NCBI RefSeq assembly: GCF_036417845.1
Contig: NC_089978.1
Coordinates: 140,672,288 to 140,736,287, forward strand
Reading direction: 5' to 3'
Source: Apteryx mantelli
Taxonomy: Eukaryota; Chordata; Aves; Apterygiformes; Apterygidae
DNA length: 64,000 bases
The notes beneath the pieces are model-generated. The model worked only from the letters and a program-made list of their open reading frames with translations. It did no database searches and was not told the DNA's origin. A program made the position numbers and the translations under genes. Positions 31,317-46,439 of the stretch are shown here, piece after piece (position 1 is the first letter of the stretch; each line of letters opens with the position of its first letter).

Positions 31317-31802
31317 TGTTGGGGCCCTTGCGGTACTTCAGAACAATAATCTATATGAAATATAGAGTATGGAACTACACTGTTTAGGATTAGTTGCTTA
31401 GCACAACTTGCTTAGCATGAGTAGCTAAATTTGCTGAAGCCTTAGGCCTCAGGCTGTAGCCGCTGCTATGTGCTTTAAAGTAGTTTACCAAGGACACTGG
31501 TGCAGCTGGGAATGATACATCCTGAGAAAGTACAGATAAACTAGCAGAAGCCAGTGGGAACCAAGGTTAAGGGCTAGACAGCTTTGCTAAACAAGCAGCA
31601 AGGTGCAAGGCATGACCGCTGCGTGCGTGATCGGTGCAATGATTGGCTACCTGTGACATAATCTGTATGAACCACAAATCAAGGGCCAGAGCGCCGAATA
31701 CCTGTACTTATAAAATGAGCAAATTGCTGAATAAAGATGGAATTGAACCTGCATTCTGTGAATGCGTATGATTCATTCCCGTCACTCCCGCGGACCGCGA
31801 CA
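31317..31802 (+). mobile_element. Solo LTR of a class II-like ERV (486 bp)
   Basis: Begins TGTTGGGGCCC and ends ACCGCGACA. It is flanked by a perfect 6-bp duplication AGTAGG (31311-31316 and 31803-31808). TATAAAA is at 31709-31715 and AATAAA at 31730-31735, only about 20 bp apart, so the polyadenylation signal would precede the transcription start, as in alpharetroviral LTRs. A 6-bp duplication is typical of alpha/betaretrovirus-like (class II) elements. It is unrelated to the LTRs at 6910-22930. Internal sequence has been lost by LTR-LTR recombination. Confidence 0.85.
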
Positions 31803-34159
31803 AGTAGGGGCGTTGCATTTGCCATTGCAGCTAACACTTCTTCCCTTTTCATTACATAAAGTGTCAGGGTTTGCCTGGATAGGGTGGAAGGTTGGGGGAG
31901 TGAAAAACATGAATGAAACAGAATAAGCAAAAGAAGGAATGTCATATAGTTGGTTTCAGATTGGGATTGTTATATGTTTGTTGCTGGTATTTTTAGTTTT
32001 AAAGAGTTATTTATTTTTCCCTAGTTTTATGGTCAGAGATGGCTGAACAGTTTCTTTAAGCAACCAGTTAAAAACAGAATCAGCCAGAAACTTCTTCCAA
32101 AGGAAAATTTCAGTCCATATGCTTGTGAGCTTGGTGAAATTGCAAAAAATAAAAAGGAGGAAAGTGGTGGGAACAGATAGACAAACTGCAAGTTGCTACA
32201 AGTTCCCACTATAATGATCATGTGAATTAATTAATTCATTAATTTTATTTCCACCAAATGTGTTCTGGAATATAAGTCGTAACATAGCTTATAGGACACT
32301 GATTTTCCCTTCACATCTCAGCTGTTACTAATTTCAGGCTTTTTTTGAAGAACTCTCATCTTCTGTTTTGTTTTTCTAGTGAAGCAATTTTTTACTTTCA
32401 GTTTCAATACAGAAAAATCTTCATAGCTTCCATAACTGAAGGGACCAGTCTTCATTTCTTACAGCAGCTCCATCATGGAAATAGGGAGATTTACAGAGCT
32501 GTTAGATACTGCCCTGGGTCAGGCAGTCAGCCTTGTAGATTGTCTGTATTAATACTCAAATAATGTAGCAGTGCCTACATGCATGAAAGGCATTTTAGGC
32601 AAAGTTTAGCATTTCATCTCCTCTCCCATGTGATAAAATGCTACAATTCATTTTATTAGCCAAGCTTTTGGGAGTGAATGGAAGCCCAGTGTCACAATTT
32701 GCTATTTTTTTTACATGTGATCCTTTCAATATCATAGCACGCAAGTCCTGATAATCTTGATGTCTTCTTTGAAGAAGAATGGCATTCATGGTGCACATTA
32801 CTTGGGTTGCAAAATGCTCTACAGACAACTAAACTAAATAATGTATTTGCAAAAAGGATATTACCCCATCTTCAATCTCCAGTTCAAAAATGAAAAGTGC
32901 AGAGAGTACTGTCATGCGAGCTTGGGGCTCAAGCCTATACCCATGCCCAAGATCCCTGATTACCCACAGCAAGCTTTGGTTTACAGTCTAGTGTAAGACA
33001 ATTGGCTCACCCGTCTGGAAAGCTCAAGCAGAAAGCAAGGACTATCTCTTTGCCTCTTCCAGGCAGCCTGGGCACAACCAATTCAAGCCACACAACGTGG
33101 TGAACTTGTTCCCACACGTGATCATGGCTAAGAAAAGATGCTATAGCTAGAGCAGAAAAATACATGGTACTCAGCAATGTCTAGCTTTTAGGAACCCAGC
33201 TCTGGAACTGGAATTCACAAACCCGAAGTAGATGTTTATGAGCCCAGGCACTGCATACAGAAAATGTAGGTCATCAGAATGGAATCTACAGTGAACAGAA
33301 GAATGCAGGAATGTTTTTTCAAGCCTTATCTTTTATGTACGGTCCCAAATCTTTTCTAGCCTTTGGGTTTCATATTATTCCTTTATGTTTTTGGCATGAC
33401 TGGTTGACTCTTTTCTTCTGAAATATAGCCCCTAGAGGAAACAGTGATGATATCAGTGGCAGACCAGTCTGATCTTGTGTTTAGGGTAGTTTCCTGAGAA
33501 GTGTCTCCTTGTTAGCCAGAAAGGGTTCAGATCTGTAGCTCAGAACTGGGCATTAGCCTGTGTCTCCCCACACTAGCCTTTTGATTATATGTTATATGTT
33601 TGCTGTGCATCTTGCCAAATATAGGTCTGTCACGGTGGGGAAGATATGCTCTGAGTATGTGGGCTGCATCAGGCTTGACCCAAAATTGTGATATACTGCA
33701 TTTGTGGGGATGAAGGAATGAGTCCATGCCTTCCACAGTCCAGTCTAATAATCTAAGCACTAAATCATTATCTCTTCCGTGGTCAAGAAAGAGGAGTCAG
33801 ATGCTGTGTGTTCTATTTTTGCAGTGGTTTCAGATCTGCCACTACTATGTTGAATTTCCACATTTACAATAAAGATGGGTACTACTTGTCCTTCAAAGTA
33901 AAACAACTTTAAACCCTAAGATATCCAAGATAATTATTGCCAAAGGTCTTGGAGGTACTTTTTTTTTTCCTACATGCTTTCACTAGTTATTTAGAGCTTG
34001 AACAATTAATTTCAGGAGAGGTCAGAGGTGAGAACAGACAATAATTTTGTGTTTAGGAAATTACTATCTGGAAAAGTTAATACAGCAGAGAAGGCATTAA
34101 TTGATGAAGAAGGCATTTCAGGGAAGAAGCATGAGCAAAAACTGGAGAAGGATTTCTGT

Positions 34160-34320
34160 GACTACAGACAGTTAATAGTCCTTTGCTATGGCTCCCCTAC
34201 AGTACTGTCTGGAATACTGTATTCAATTCTGGTGCACCATAAACAGAGGGTCATGAAGCAGCCAAGGACAATGTTCTGGAGGGGCTGATTTTTAGAGAAG
34301 TAAGAACTGATAAAACTGAG
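34160..34320 (+). mobile_element. Possible ancient CR1/L3-like fragment
   Basis: The string TGGAATACTGTATTCAATTCTGGTGCACC, read with the following GGTCATGAAGCAGCCAAGGACAATG, resembles the region of CR1-type elements encoding the RT C-terminus/3' UTR (ATACTGTGTCCAGTTCTGG type). Divergence is high and boundaries uncertain. Confidence 0.35.
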
Positions 34321-37300
34321 CAGACTACAGATATCAGAAAAGAATAAATACCAAGAACATTTTTTTGCAGTGGCATGGAAATGTAACTGGGAAATTAAGA
34401 AAGTAAGAACTTTCTGGGCTAGTCACTCTAAGGAATGAGAGACACTTCAACCGCATGAACAATTATGATAAAAGTTGAAGACCACATAAAATAGTAACGT
34501 TCCTCCACCGCCAAAAGAAAAGTTGTAATAATTAGCTTGCTTTCACTGTCAGCTGTGTGACTGTAGAAAAGTGGGAAACAACTCATATTCAGAATGCTGG
34601 CATTTTGGACAGCAGTCTATTTTCTGTTACAAAAGGAAAAAGAAGAGGAAAAAAGAGAGAAAAAAATAGTACTTGCCTGCTTTTAGCATGGTTAGGATGT
34701 TTAACAATAAAATTAGGAATTTGATGCCAGAATGGTTATGCTTGGGATTCCCTTCCTTCCAAATTAATTTAAAAACAAAACAACAAAAAAACACCAGTGG
34801 TTCAGAAAAGGCAACAGCAATAGAAAACTCTGCTTTTCCATGAGTTAATGTAACATGTAATGCAGTGCTGCTTTTGGTTTTGCCCAAAATTAGAGGCAAA
34901 AACCAAACAGCTGAAGCAGCCTGTTTAGACTACTCGATATGAAAGGATGCTGCAAAGCCTTCCGCTTTAGCCAACAATTCAAAAAAAATTTTTTTTAAGT
35001 GTGACGTAAGGAAATGACATTATTAACCTGTTGCAATTAGCTGTATGCTGGTAGGAAAAGGGCAAGGAAGGAGAGGAAGATGATCCTAAGCAAAAGTACA
35101 CTGTCCCTCATGCCTGATGGTTTTGACAACAGGAAGAAGCACAACTAAGTCCTGTCTTAGCACAAGTAAGCCCCGTTTTTTCTCTGCCTTTTCCAGGGGA
35201 AACCATATAAGGCAGATAACAGGGAGGGACGCTGTGCTAGCAAGGGTGGGACTTGATAAGACAGGGGGCAGAGTCAGGCAGCCGGACTCCCTGCACCTAT
35301 ACAGAGACTCTGCCATGTGGAGCTGAGGGAGCAACAAAGAAGAGGAATAGAGGGACACATGACAAGAGAGAGGAGGTACTGTTTGCCAGATGGTTTCATG
35401 TTTTTCTGTTCTTTATTTCTGACTGTGAGGAATTCCACATTTTGATTAAGCAGGCTAGCGAATGTGTTTCAAGTACCCTTGTTTGCAGCTGCTGGATAGC
35501 CAGCCTTTGCTACTATCACTTGTCTAGGTAGCTTCAGCACCCACAGAGGGAATGTACTTCTCATATGTGTTTCACTCACATTCTTGTTGTAGACTGGTTC
35601 AGCTGAAAGGCTTCATGTTTTAAGTTTACTGTTTGGTCCCTAAAGCTTTTCAGTGTTAAGAGAAAGAGTGATAAGGGAAAAGAAGCAGTTCTCTGTCTGC
35701 TGTGGGATTAATGTAGAAATACATCGGTCCATTTTACCAGTACCACTGGTAAGAAATGAGCTCTTCTGTAACTAGTCCACTACTCCATGTAAATATTTTG
35801 AGGAATAACTTGGATTTTTTGGAGTAACTTGGAGGGCTTTATTTGGGTGTAGTAAAGTGGCAGTTTATCCACTCACACACAGGGATCTTTGAGCTACGAT
35901 GAAAAGTAAGCTTCATTGAAAAGAGGGGTTGAAGCCCAAAATTCTCTCTTTCTAAGTGATCCTGTTCTGTGGAGGCTATAGTGACTCAACATGTGGGTGT
36001 GAGTCTCCTCTGACAGAGGCTCAATCAGCTGCAACCCCTAAGCATGCTGGCTTTTCATTGCAGATATCACAGTACTTTACGATATGACATTATAGCCATA
36101 ATTTTGACATTAATGTCAGCAGTGCCTTGTGCTTTGAAGTTAAACAAAACCTTTCGCGATACCTTTCATATTTTCATATGCATAGCAGTATCATTTTAGC
36201 TAAAAGCTTTAAATAAGGAAGCTTTTCATGGTAGTAAGAAATGAGTCAGTACAAAAATTGACACTTCCAAAAACAGGCAGCTGCTCTCAGTCTGACAAAA
36301 TGCTTAATACTGTTATTAATATTTGTATATTAGCAGCAATTTAGGTCTGTCCTATGAAATATATACTGAGCTATAAGAGCCTTATTTACTGTTCTGTTTT
36401 CCCCTGGTACTTCCTTTAGACTAGCAAAGTTAGCAGCAAATATTAAACTACTTGAAGAAAACCAAGTATCAGGCCAGAAGTCTTTGATCTCTTCCCTTGT
36501 AAAAATATTAATCTCCCAGTGACACTTAGTATTAACGAGATCCTACTTTTTACAACTCAGAAAAATTCTTCCTGACCATGATGGACTGCAAGATTAGATC
36601 CCATGAGGTGACAGGAATAATTCATTCTGAAGATAAAATCTTACTGTAGCATTGACATTCTAGACAAGATCTCTTGAGATGTAGGTGTTGAGTTCCCTAT
36701 TCACAACATCCATCTAGCGTGCTTCAGGCAACAGCAAGTTTATAAATTCCAGGAAATTCTTGCAATTCTACCTCTAATCAGGACAGTTCAGGAATTGTTC
36801 AACTTAATATCATAGGATCGGCTCTCAGAATAGAACTCTGTACTAGTGTTGCAGTATTTTAATAGTTTTAAGCTTCCTTCTTAACAAATGTAACTTTGAA
36901 TCTTAATTTTGTCTCTTTCTCCAGAAGACTTAACCTCTTTCTTGTTCCAGTATTCAGTTTACTCTGAATCTAGCATGTGTCAGTTGTCTAATATGTTCTT
37001 CTGATTTAATTTCAGAGTCTCTGAGTGACAGCAGGTGACAGGCTGACAGCTCACACTCTTGCGTCACGGGGAAGTTCCATGATAACAGCAGAAAGTCATT
37101 TTATCAGCTACTGGAGAACACCCTGGGCTGGGAGGACATACAATACCCTCTTTTATGATTTTAAATATTGATCAGGGTTCATAATACCTGTACATTGTTA
37201 CAGAATGTCCTATGACAATGGAGAAACTGTTGGGTACCCAATGTATAACCTCTGTGGACAGGCTCAAAGCTCCAGTTCCCAGCTAAGCAGTCTGGATGGA

Positions 37301-40300
37301 AATAGGAAGTCTGCAACCTTGCTGGAAGTAAGAAGGAACTTAAACAATATGCAGTACTCTTCAGTGGCCCTGGATCCAGACACCACAGTGACTAACGTAT
37401 CCGGAATTCCCTGTAACCCCAAGGAAGGCACAAAGAGAAGGCACTTTAGCAGGAAGTGAAATCCACAGGGCCTGCACAACAAAAAGTTTCTGTGGCCGTT
37501 ATTTAGCTAAAACTAGTATGCAGGGAGATGTCTACAACTTCCTGGAAAGGCCTAGTGAATGGAAGTGTTTTATCTATCATTTTACTGTGTAAGTACCCAT
37601 ATTTTCACATAATTTTTGTGTAAGAAATATTTGAAACTGTGCATGTGATCAACGAGAAATCACAGTACTTTAGCTCCAAGGCTGAAAACCATTGTCGCAT
37701 AAGTAATCTAATTTAAAGCAATGGGAAAGCCAGTTTCACAAGGAATCAGCTGCTATATCTATTAACATATCCAGTGGAGCACTTTTTATTCTTTACTTGA
37801 TGTTTGTCTTCCAAAATACATGTGGTATTTGATATTTCTGAGGTGGGGTCCTGTTTGATCATGACAGTTTTTAACGCTGCCTTAGCTGCTTGACATTGCT
37901 CTGGCTTCAGACACTGCAGTTTTTGGCAGGGGGTATGGAAGGTTTAGTTGTGATCAGATGTATCACATTTTTATAAGTGTATTTTGCTCATGCTGAAGCA
38001 CCAAAACAAGTAATTTGTTGACAAACATTTAATCATAACACTATTAATTTGAATTAATTTACAGGAGTGGATACTCAATGAGTCCATATTTAGCAAGAAG
38101 TCATTCATTATACCATGTATTAGTACATGTATGGAGGACATTAAGGCTTCCATTTACCCTTGTAAAACAATGGTTAAGAAATTAATACAGCTGCTACTGT
38201 TTTCTTTAAGCTGCTTATGGCATCTGTCAGGTATAGCAGGTATTCTGAATGGTGCTGAAAAGTAATGATAATTTATCATATTAGCTGTAGAAGAGGTCTG
38301 AATGTGCTCTCATTGAAGCAAGCAGAAGCTTCCCTGGCTACAGTGAATGAGAAATGAACCAAAAGTCCTTGGTTTTATTATAAAACTAATATATGTCCTC
38401 AAGAAAGGCAGAATGTTGAGATTATTCTATTTATCTCAGGTACACTTTGCTATGGCCTGGCAGCATTTTGCGAAAACCACTATCAAAAAAACTGCAATCA
38501 AGAATTGTCCAGAGAAAGATATAGTAATTATTTAAACTGAGAGTGAATAATAATGCTTCTTTTTGGCATAAGGTATTTGTCTCATTAATATTTGTTTCCT
38601 TTCCCCCTCAAAATTGTCTTTGGCTGTTGTAAAAGGATGTTTTGACTTGTGAAATTTTGCCAAGCAAAAGGATAGGACCTCTTTCATGGACTGTGCTTAT
38701 AGTATATCATCATGCCTAAGTCATAACAGATGTAATTTGTGTAGATTTAAATATAGGAATGGTCATGAGTTAAGCCTATTTGAGGTTAGGACTTATTAAT
38801 CTTTCTAAAATACATTTGTTATCATCATCTGTGTTATTTTTATCTCGAACTAATGTTGACCTTTAATATGTACTTATATTCTGAAATTGACTTTTAAGTG
38901 AAAAAAATATATATATACCATACTGGAAAGCTAGAGAAAATATTGGTATTATTAACAGCAAAATATTCATTTTGCTTAACAGTATAAGAATTTCTAACTA
39001 AAATGAAATAATATGTACATTGACATCTGTTTTAAAAGTTTTTCCTTTAGGAGTGCTTGAAAAGAAACTTTTTAAACATAATTTTTGGCCAATATAAGTT
39101 ATGGTTTTGCCTTAATTATATTTGTCCTAATAATTGTCCTAATAACTCCCTGGTATGCTCATTTATATAACCCTTTTTTTTGAAAAAACATATTATACAA
39201 CATTAAATGTTATTAAAGAATGTAAACATTTTTAAGGCAATAAAGTGTTAATCCTAAATATAATTAATCTTATAGTAAGAACAAGATGTAATATATTTTA
39301 AAAAATGTTTTCCATGTTATATCTGTATTTTGGGGGTAACATGTAGATATGATCTGATGATGATGATTATTTTTGTAACAAATACAATCTTCTGTGTATG
39401 TAGCTGAAATTTTAAAAAGCTGTCTGTGTAGCCTGAGGGAGCTGGATTTGCAGCTTCCCTTCATGGTCTTTTTGTCCTACATATGCTACAAAGACCACAT
39501 AACTCATTTACAAACATGCGGGAAGTTTCTATCCAAATGGGACTGGACTCTGCTACAAAGAACCTAACTCTTCTGAAAAAAGGGCAAATTGGGTGAACAG
39601 CAAGTGCTCTAGGATGTAACATTTCTTTCACATTCTGAAATTACCAAGATAAACTCTTGTCTCATGTAATATTTATAGTGTCCCTGATACCTCAAGTTTC
39701 TTTTAAGGGAGTAAACACATGCTTCTTAGGCAACTCTATCATGTATATTAGAAAAGGGAATTATTTTTGCCTAATTAAATTTGGAATTTGTATTATTTTA
39801 ATGGAGCTATTCCAGGCTAAATTTATGACCTTTCCTAAAACAAGTTTCAAGGGGTGAAACGGGTTTGTTTGAGAATTCACCCTCCCAATCCTGAAAATCT
39901 TATCATTTAGGTAATTTTCAGCTACACTGGAAAAACTGTGAAATACTTCCTTCTGAAAACCTCAGGAACAGGGCAGAGAATTGCACTGACAGTTAGAAAG
40001 AGGTAAGGGCTTCAGAAACATCTGTGATGTGCAATAGCAGTACATTGATGCTAACCAACCAGTTCCTGCTGTTCTTTAAGAACTTTAATGTATTGGATAT
40101 CAATATTTGTTAGAGTCCAGCTGCTGGCCATATGGTACTCAGTCCTGAAAAACAAGTGTGTGCCAGGCTTGAATTTGATTTCCAAGCTCAACTATGCACT
40201 TGATTAAATCCCATCCACATGTCAAGATGCCATGGTATAACCCTCAGATTTTCTCTCATGAATGAGAAGTATGATATGCTAGTTTCTTGCTCTTATGAAT

Positions 40301-40405
40301 TGGTGATGAGTTATGTATGGTAATGAAGTTACCTGGCAAATCCACATAGTTAAATCATTAAATTGTAAGTGGAGTCTTGTTCATGTGATGAGTTTACATT
40401 TCTCT

Positions 40406-40435
40406 ACATATACATATATATATGTATATATATTT
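40406..40435. repeat. AT/TATG simple repeat
   Basis: Alternating TA sequence (ACATATATATATGTATATATA-like), a simple microsatellite. Confidence 0.8.
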
Positions 40436-42049
40436 AATTGCAAACAATGGCAAATGGCTCATTATAATCTAATGTATTGTGCTCATTTGGCTAAAATATT
40501 GTGTGGAAAAGGATGAGGGCAAACAGTTCTCCTGATGCTAAAATGATTGACCTCAATTTAGATATCAGTTAGCGAAGATGATAAACCAGAAGCAGAATCC
40601 AATGTATGTGAATAAAGTGCTAGAATGTAATAGTGACCAGGAATGTTACACTTCCAAGTCTTTGGAGGCCACTTGTATATTTGGCCATAGACAAAAGATG
40701 GAGATAGACCAGCTTTTCTGCCACAGTTTTGGAGTCAAAGAACAAGAAGGATAATAATGCCTGTGGGGATAATAATGCCTGTGGGGAGATACCAAAGGAG
40801 CTGTTGGTCTCGATCCAGTTCTTAGTGAAGGGATGTCAGCATCACTGCTGGACTTAGCACAGCTGGAAGGCTTCCTGGCAGTCAGTAGAGAAACCACAGG
40901 CTGGTTGAGAAGGCAGGCAAGTCCACAACAAGAGGGAGGCCCATGAGAGGGACTCTTGGATTGTATTCTCAGGCCTGCCACTTTCTTATTGTGTGACGCT
41001 GCGAAAGTTTAAGTGAGAGCTTGCAGCTGTTTGAGGTTACTTTGTGCTGGTTTGACCACTTGTTTAATGAGTGTTAGACCTTGTTCTCATTTAAAAGTTA
41101 GACCAATCTTTATATCTCATAACCTCCCATGAGATGGGGTGAGGTGATCTGACAGCCCATTGCTAAAAATCTGCCTCCAGTTCTCCTGCCCTTACCCACC
41201 TTAGCCATTCAGTTTGCTCTTGCCAGCTGTAGTTGTCCTTGGATATCCTTGGATCACAGAGCCAGTTCAACTTATTACTCCAGCAGAAAGGTAGCCCAGC
41301 AACAGAAAGTGGTAGGTCTTCTGCTGGGTTAGTAAGCTTTTGGATACACATACTGCAGCTTGAAGTACTGTCCATTATTGTTTTCTTAGTGCTCCTAGTG
41401 GATCATAATCACCTGTTAACATTTCATATAACATGGTACAAAATAATTGCAAAGTAATGCTGCAAGTCAGTTGGCAAGTACTGCAGACCACCTGGTTTGA
41501 CTGCAAAGCATTTCACAAATGCAAACTTTGCCTAGCAACAAAGCCTGCTTTCCAGGCTCCCTTTTATTTATGGAGAAACAACTCCTCCAAACGATGACTC
41601 AGGGAGAATAGTGGCAATTGCTCTGAATCATGCCTAGGGGTTGCTATCTCTCTTTCTGTTGACTGCATGGCCTCCCTCGGGTATGTTTTCACAAGAGCTT
41701 ACCACTGCCGGAAGAGGGAAATTCCATCTCTCACCTTCCCTTTTCCTTCCCAGCTACATGCTTCTGCTTAATGTGTGCTGCTTCCAGCACCCATTGTAGC
41801 CTTCATAAACTAAGTCAACAAGAAAGCAAGACCAACAGAGAGTGGGTAGTTTTCGCTGTCTTACAGAGTTACATTGTCTCAGCGAATGGGCTGACAATGC
41901 CAGCCAATCCTGAGCCAAGACTGGAATGGGATGAATGAGATCTCCCTGTTTTGACCCCCGAGAGCTGTGGTGTTGGCTCAGGTGCATATGAAACCACGCC
42001 CTAAGTTTGCTTTATCCCTCTCCTCCTTCATAGTAACTCCCCCAGTTCC

Positions 42050-42090
42050 TTCACACACAGACACACATGCACGCACATAAACACATTATC
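42050..42090. repeat. CA-rich simple repeat
   Basis: Imperfect CA repeat (CACACACAGACACACATGCACGCACATAAACACA). Confidence 0.75.
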
Positions 42091-45000
42091 TGCTGTTTGT
42101 TGAAAAGAACTCCCCTGAAGAATAAATGTTGAGGCCTTTAAAAATTAAAAATACATTCTGCCTAGAAAAATATGAAAAAAAATCAATAATGCTGCTTAAT
42201 TATAACTTTGGGAGGTGAGTAGAGAAGAACAAGAACATGTTTGAAAAAAGGTGGTTGGCCAGCTAAGTTTTTTTTCCTGTAGAAAAGATTCTATGTACTG
42301 AAGTCTGTGTCACCATGTATAATACAAAAGGAAGAGAGTTCAGATTATTGAACTCTTGTCTCCAGTGCACTTGCCTGCATGTTTTTTGGTTCTTCTGGTA
42401 TAACAGCTCTCAGATAATGAAACTAAATATATTTAGTGAGTAAGCTAGCATAGTGTTCTCCTGCTTCTGTCTTTATCAGTAAATGGAACCTATAGCCCAT
42501 TATTTATAACTGTTTATCTCAAAGGGACTGTCAAATTGCCATCTCTGTCCTTCCCACAATTATCTCTAGAATACAAGCAGATATTTTCTTTTTCCCAATG
42601 ATGTGATTGTAATATGACCAACGCTAGCAACAACTGAAGTTCAAAGTAATTATAAACATATGACAGCTTCTGAGATTCTGGTTTTGACCTTGATGTCAAA
42701 GCATAGCTCTGGACATGATATACTTTGGATAGGGTAATTTAGGGCCTTTTTTATTATCATTATTGGATTCAGAGTGTTTCTGGACAGTATAACAGTAAAT
42801 TATTTGGTCATTTTATATGGAAATTGAACTGACAAGTGTTCTAATTTAGAACTATAATATCTGCTTTTCACATATATCCTCCCTGCAGGATGGTGCTATG
42901 CTGATATCTTGACTATGATGACAGACTTCCAGTACTAGAGGTTGAGGAGAATTAAAGGGAAGAAACTTAAGAACTATTAATTTTATTAAAGTGGGATGTT
43001 TCTTTAACTGCCTTGGATTGCATTATTAACTGGATGGAGGAGATGTTGGAGGAGATTAAGTTGCTAATGGAGGCACACTAATATTAAACAGAGCTATCTT
43101 CAGGATTCCATAAAGTTCCAGTATGGGCTGTGCTAAAAATACATGGGGACAGTCATTAATTTTTAGCTTATTTTCCTAAGGAAATGAGGTTTATGCAACC
43201 GCACTGTCTGAGTGCGTCTGTCTGAAAGTGGCTTCCCAAAGACTTTTGAGCCAATTGGCAAGTTTCAGTGAATATTGAAAGAGGATGAGACACCTCAGAG
43301 ATATTAAGTTTCTTCAAGTTTTTTCCAAATAAGCAGTTGGATAGAATAAAGATAAATTAATACCCTCAGAGATGAAAACACTTCACTGTGAACTCAATTA
43401 TATTGTTTAATAAGAGAGAGTCTTTACAGGAGAGAGATGTTACAGAAGTTCTTAAGGGAAAACTTTGATCAGAACTTACTTCTTATTACGCACAGAATAA
43501 CATAACCACAGGGCATAAAACCACAGGCTACGTAAGTTTTATTTTCATTTGTTGTAATTATTGATGATTTTTTTCCATCATTTATGTAAGAAATTCAATC
43601 CATCCTATTCTAGAAGCTCAAATTTTTAACAGACTGTGCAGTGAATATCATTAACATCCCCACAGGCTTATGTTGTTTCTATAGTGAAACCATTTGTTTC
43701 TATAATGAAAACAAATACTGTAGTGTGGCGTTGATATGGTGCTATTGATGGAATTTTGATGTACTTTTTTGGAAATACCCTTCGTTCTTACAGAAACCAG
43801 TAAAATAAAAAGCAGTGCCTTGATGTTAATGTTACAATTGCTCATTAACATGTGGTATCAAGTTCAAGAGGAAGAGTGTTTCAGATGCCTTTATGATCAA
43901 CAAGCTGATATTAACTGAATACTAGATGTATTTGTACAGTGTCATTGTATGAATTTACTCTTCCAGTCTTTTTGATACAGAAGCTAAGGAACATTAATTA
44001 GAGTGCTATGAAGAGGCTGATCTCCTCTGTAAACGGTGGTTGTAATTTCCCATCTCCATGAAGATACATCACAGATTGCATGCCGAAACCTGCTGATTTT
44101 TCTGTCTCACAGCCAAGGCCAATGATAAACATATCAGAATCCTGAAAACTGACCATGAAGTCATGTTGTCATACAGTGAAAAGTTTCTGTGAATGTTTAA
44201 AGAAATGATTAGATCTCTTTCAGGAAGGCTTAGTGCGCCAGGCCTGATACAGAATCAGAAGGAATGCTTGATTCCTGCATACAGAGAAGGAAAGGACATC
44301 CAAACATACTGGCTAAGAAGACAAATGGAGATAAAAGCAATAAAGATGAGCACAGCAGCACAGACATTAGTAGAAGAAAGAAGCAACTCATCAGAATTGA
44401 ATTAGGGAGCTTAAACCCTAGGAATGGTAGGGCACAGAAGAAAGGATTTCTCTAAGGTCAGTGCTTCTGACACTTGTGATGGACACATGAAATGATCAGT
44501 TCTGGACTAGGGTAAGCTAAACTCAGAGAAAAGGCAAAATTGAAATCTTTTTGTATTTTAAAGAACAGCAAATATGTCAGGCTGTTAAATACTTTGAAAA
44601 CATGAAGTGCTCATTACTAGTAAGAAGTGTAGATGTTTTAAAAGTTGAATGTCTTCGGACAGTTGATTCAGAAAGGTCATTTGATGGGGAAGGTCTTTAT
44701 GAATGATGTGTGGCTCACAGCTGTGATTTGAACAGCATTGGTAATAGCTATTGATTCAAACTAGTCCGTGATAATTCAGACATGTACGGTGCAAAGGTGC
44801 CAAGAAAGATATGGAATAGTTGCGTGTATTTGTAAAATACTTTTTAAACATTCTAGGTGTTTTAGAGATATTAGCTAGTTACTTCTAAAACATACAAGAA
44901 ATAATTATCCCCATCTGAAAGACAGTGAAATACTGGCAGTAATTAACTGAAGTGACCAAAAGCAAATAGTTTGGACAACTTAGTTTCTGAATAGTACTCC

Positions 45001-46439
45001 TGAGTAGAACTTGATAAATAATGGATTTTTTGATTTAGTTCTTTTATTGAAGATAATCAAATTGTTATTGTGTCACTTGTGTGTGTTTTTAAAATAAAAA
45101 AAGCTGGACGATTCCATTTTGATTTAACTCAAAACAAGTGTTCTGGTTTTGTTTTCTGTTTCAGCACCTTATTATAATAAGTCAAATTTTACATAATAAT
45201 TGCAATAATTCCAGTAATTTGGGAAAAAATAAAAGTAACATTTAGAATGCATCACTGTTTCTACAAATTGTAAAAACAATATAGAAAAAAACACCAATGT
45301 TTTTACAAATTGGAAAGACAATATTTTGTTTTGAAAACATTGAAATGAAATGTTTTGACATTTTCAGAATCTTCTTTCTCTCTTTTCTTTCCCTAGCCAA
45401 AACTATTCAGTGGAGGTGAGGTGAACGAGCAAATAATATTTTCCTAAGAGCTCTGTTTTTTGGGCTTATTTTTTTTAATAAATAGTAAAATAGTCAAATG
45501 TACTGCTGACCCTGTCTGGCGCAACATGAAGCACTTTAAAACTCCAGCAAAACCTTGAGAAATATTTAATTTTGGTTCTCACAGAAGCGATACTTAAAAG
45601 TTAATTAGCAAAAGTTTTAAGCAATGACTAAAAATTAGAGAATTCTGAAGCAGCAGTGTGTATCAGATCATGAGACCTGGTTATAATATCCAGGAAGAGA
45701 GTCATGGCAAAGAAATAAAAATATGGAAGCAATATGTCCAGACTGTATGTGGAATGTCACCTCTTGGGAAAGCTGATATATCTGACAGTACTAAAGAAAG
45801 TTATGGAAGTTTCATCCTCAAAATATATTTAATGGAATGGTATCTTAATGAAGAAACTAAAGCTGAGCTACTATGTCTCCATGATCAATTTCTTAATTGA
45901 TTTCTTAATATTTTTGAAAAATTAATTGGCTTTTGACATACTTGAAAGAAAAGCTAGGTGTTACTGCAAGTTAAAATTAAATCCTGGCCTCTGGGGGCTG
46001 CACCAGCAAAATGCAACACATTTGAAAGGTTTTGCTGCAGAGCCAACTTTTTTCTTCTTTCACAGTAAAATGCTATATTTAAACTCTTGAAGGAAAGGTG
46101 AATAGAAGCCCTTTTTCCTTTCTGTGGTGTATCTTACTTCCCAGCTCTATTCATTGTCTTGCATTTGCTGGCCTGAATGCTATTCTTTTGTCTACTGCTC
46201 CCCTTGATTCCTTCGTTTTCTATTTGGCTTATTTTTTCTACTTTTTCCATATCTTTTCTTCCTTTTGCTATTCCCACCTCCCTTTCACATTTTCTGGCAC
46301 ATACACACCAAAGTGGCAGGTAAACTGAATCAGGAAGTAATGTTCACCAAATCCCAGAATATGAGAAATAGAGGGGCAAACAACAAAACTGGTAGGAGAT
46401 CAGTTTAAAACAGAGAAAAAAAAGTCCTTCTTTCCCCAG

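Noticed and set aside
37205-37459. 84-codon plus-strand frame as a small gene
   Set aside because: No similarity recognised, no promoter or partner exon seen; length is within chance expectation.
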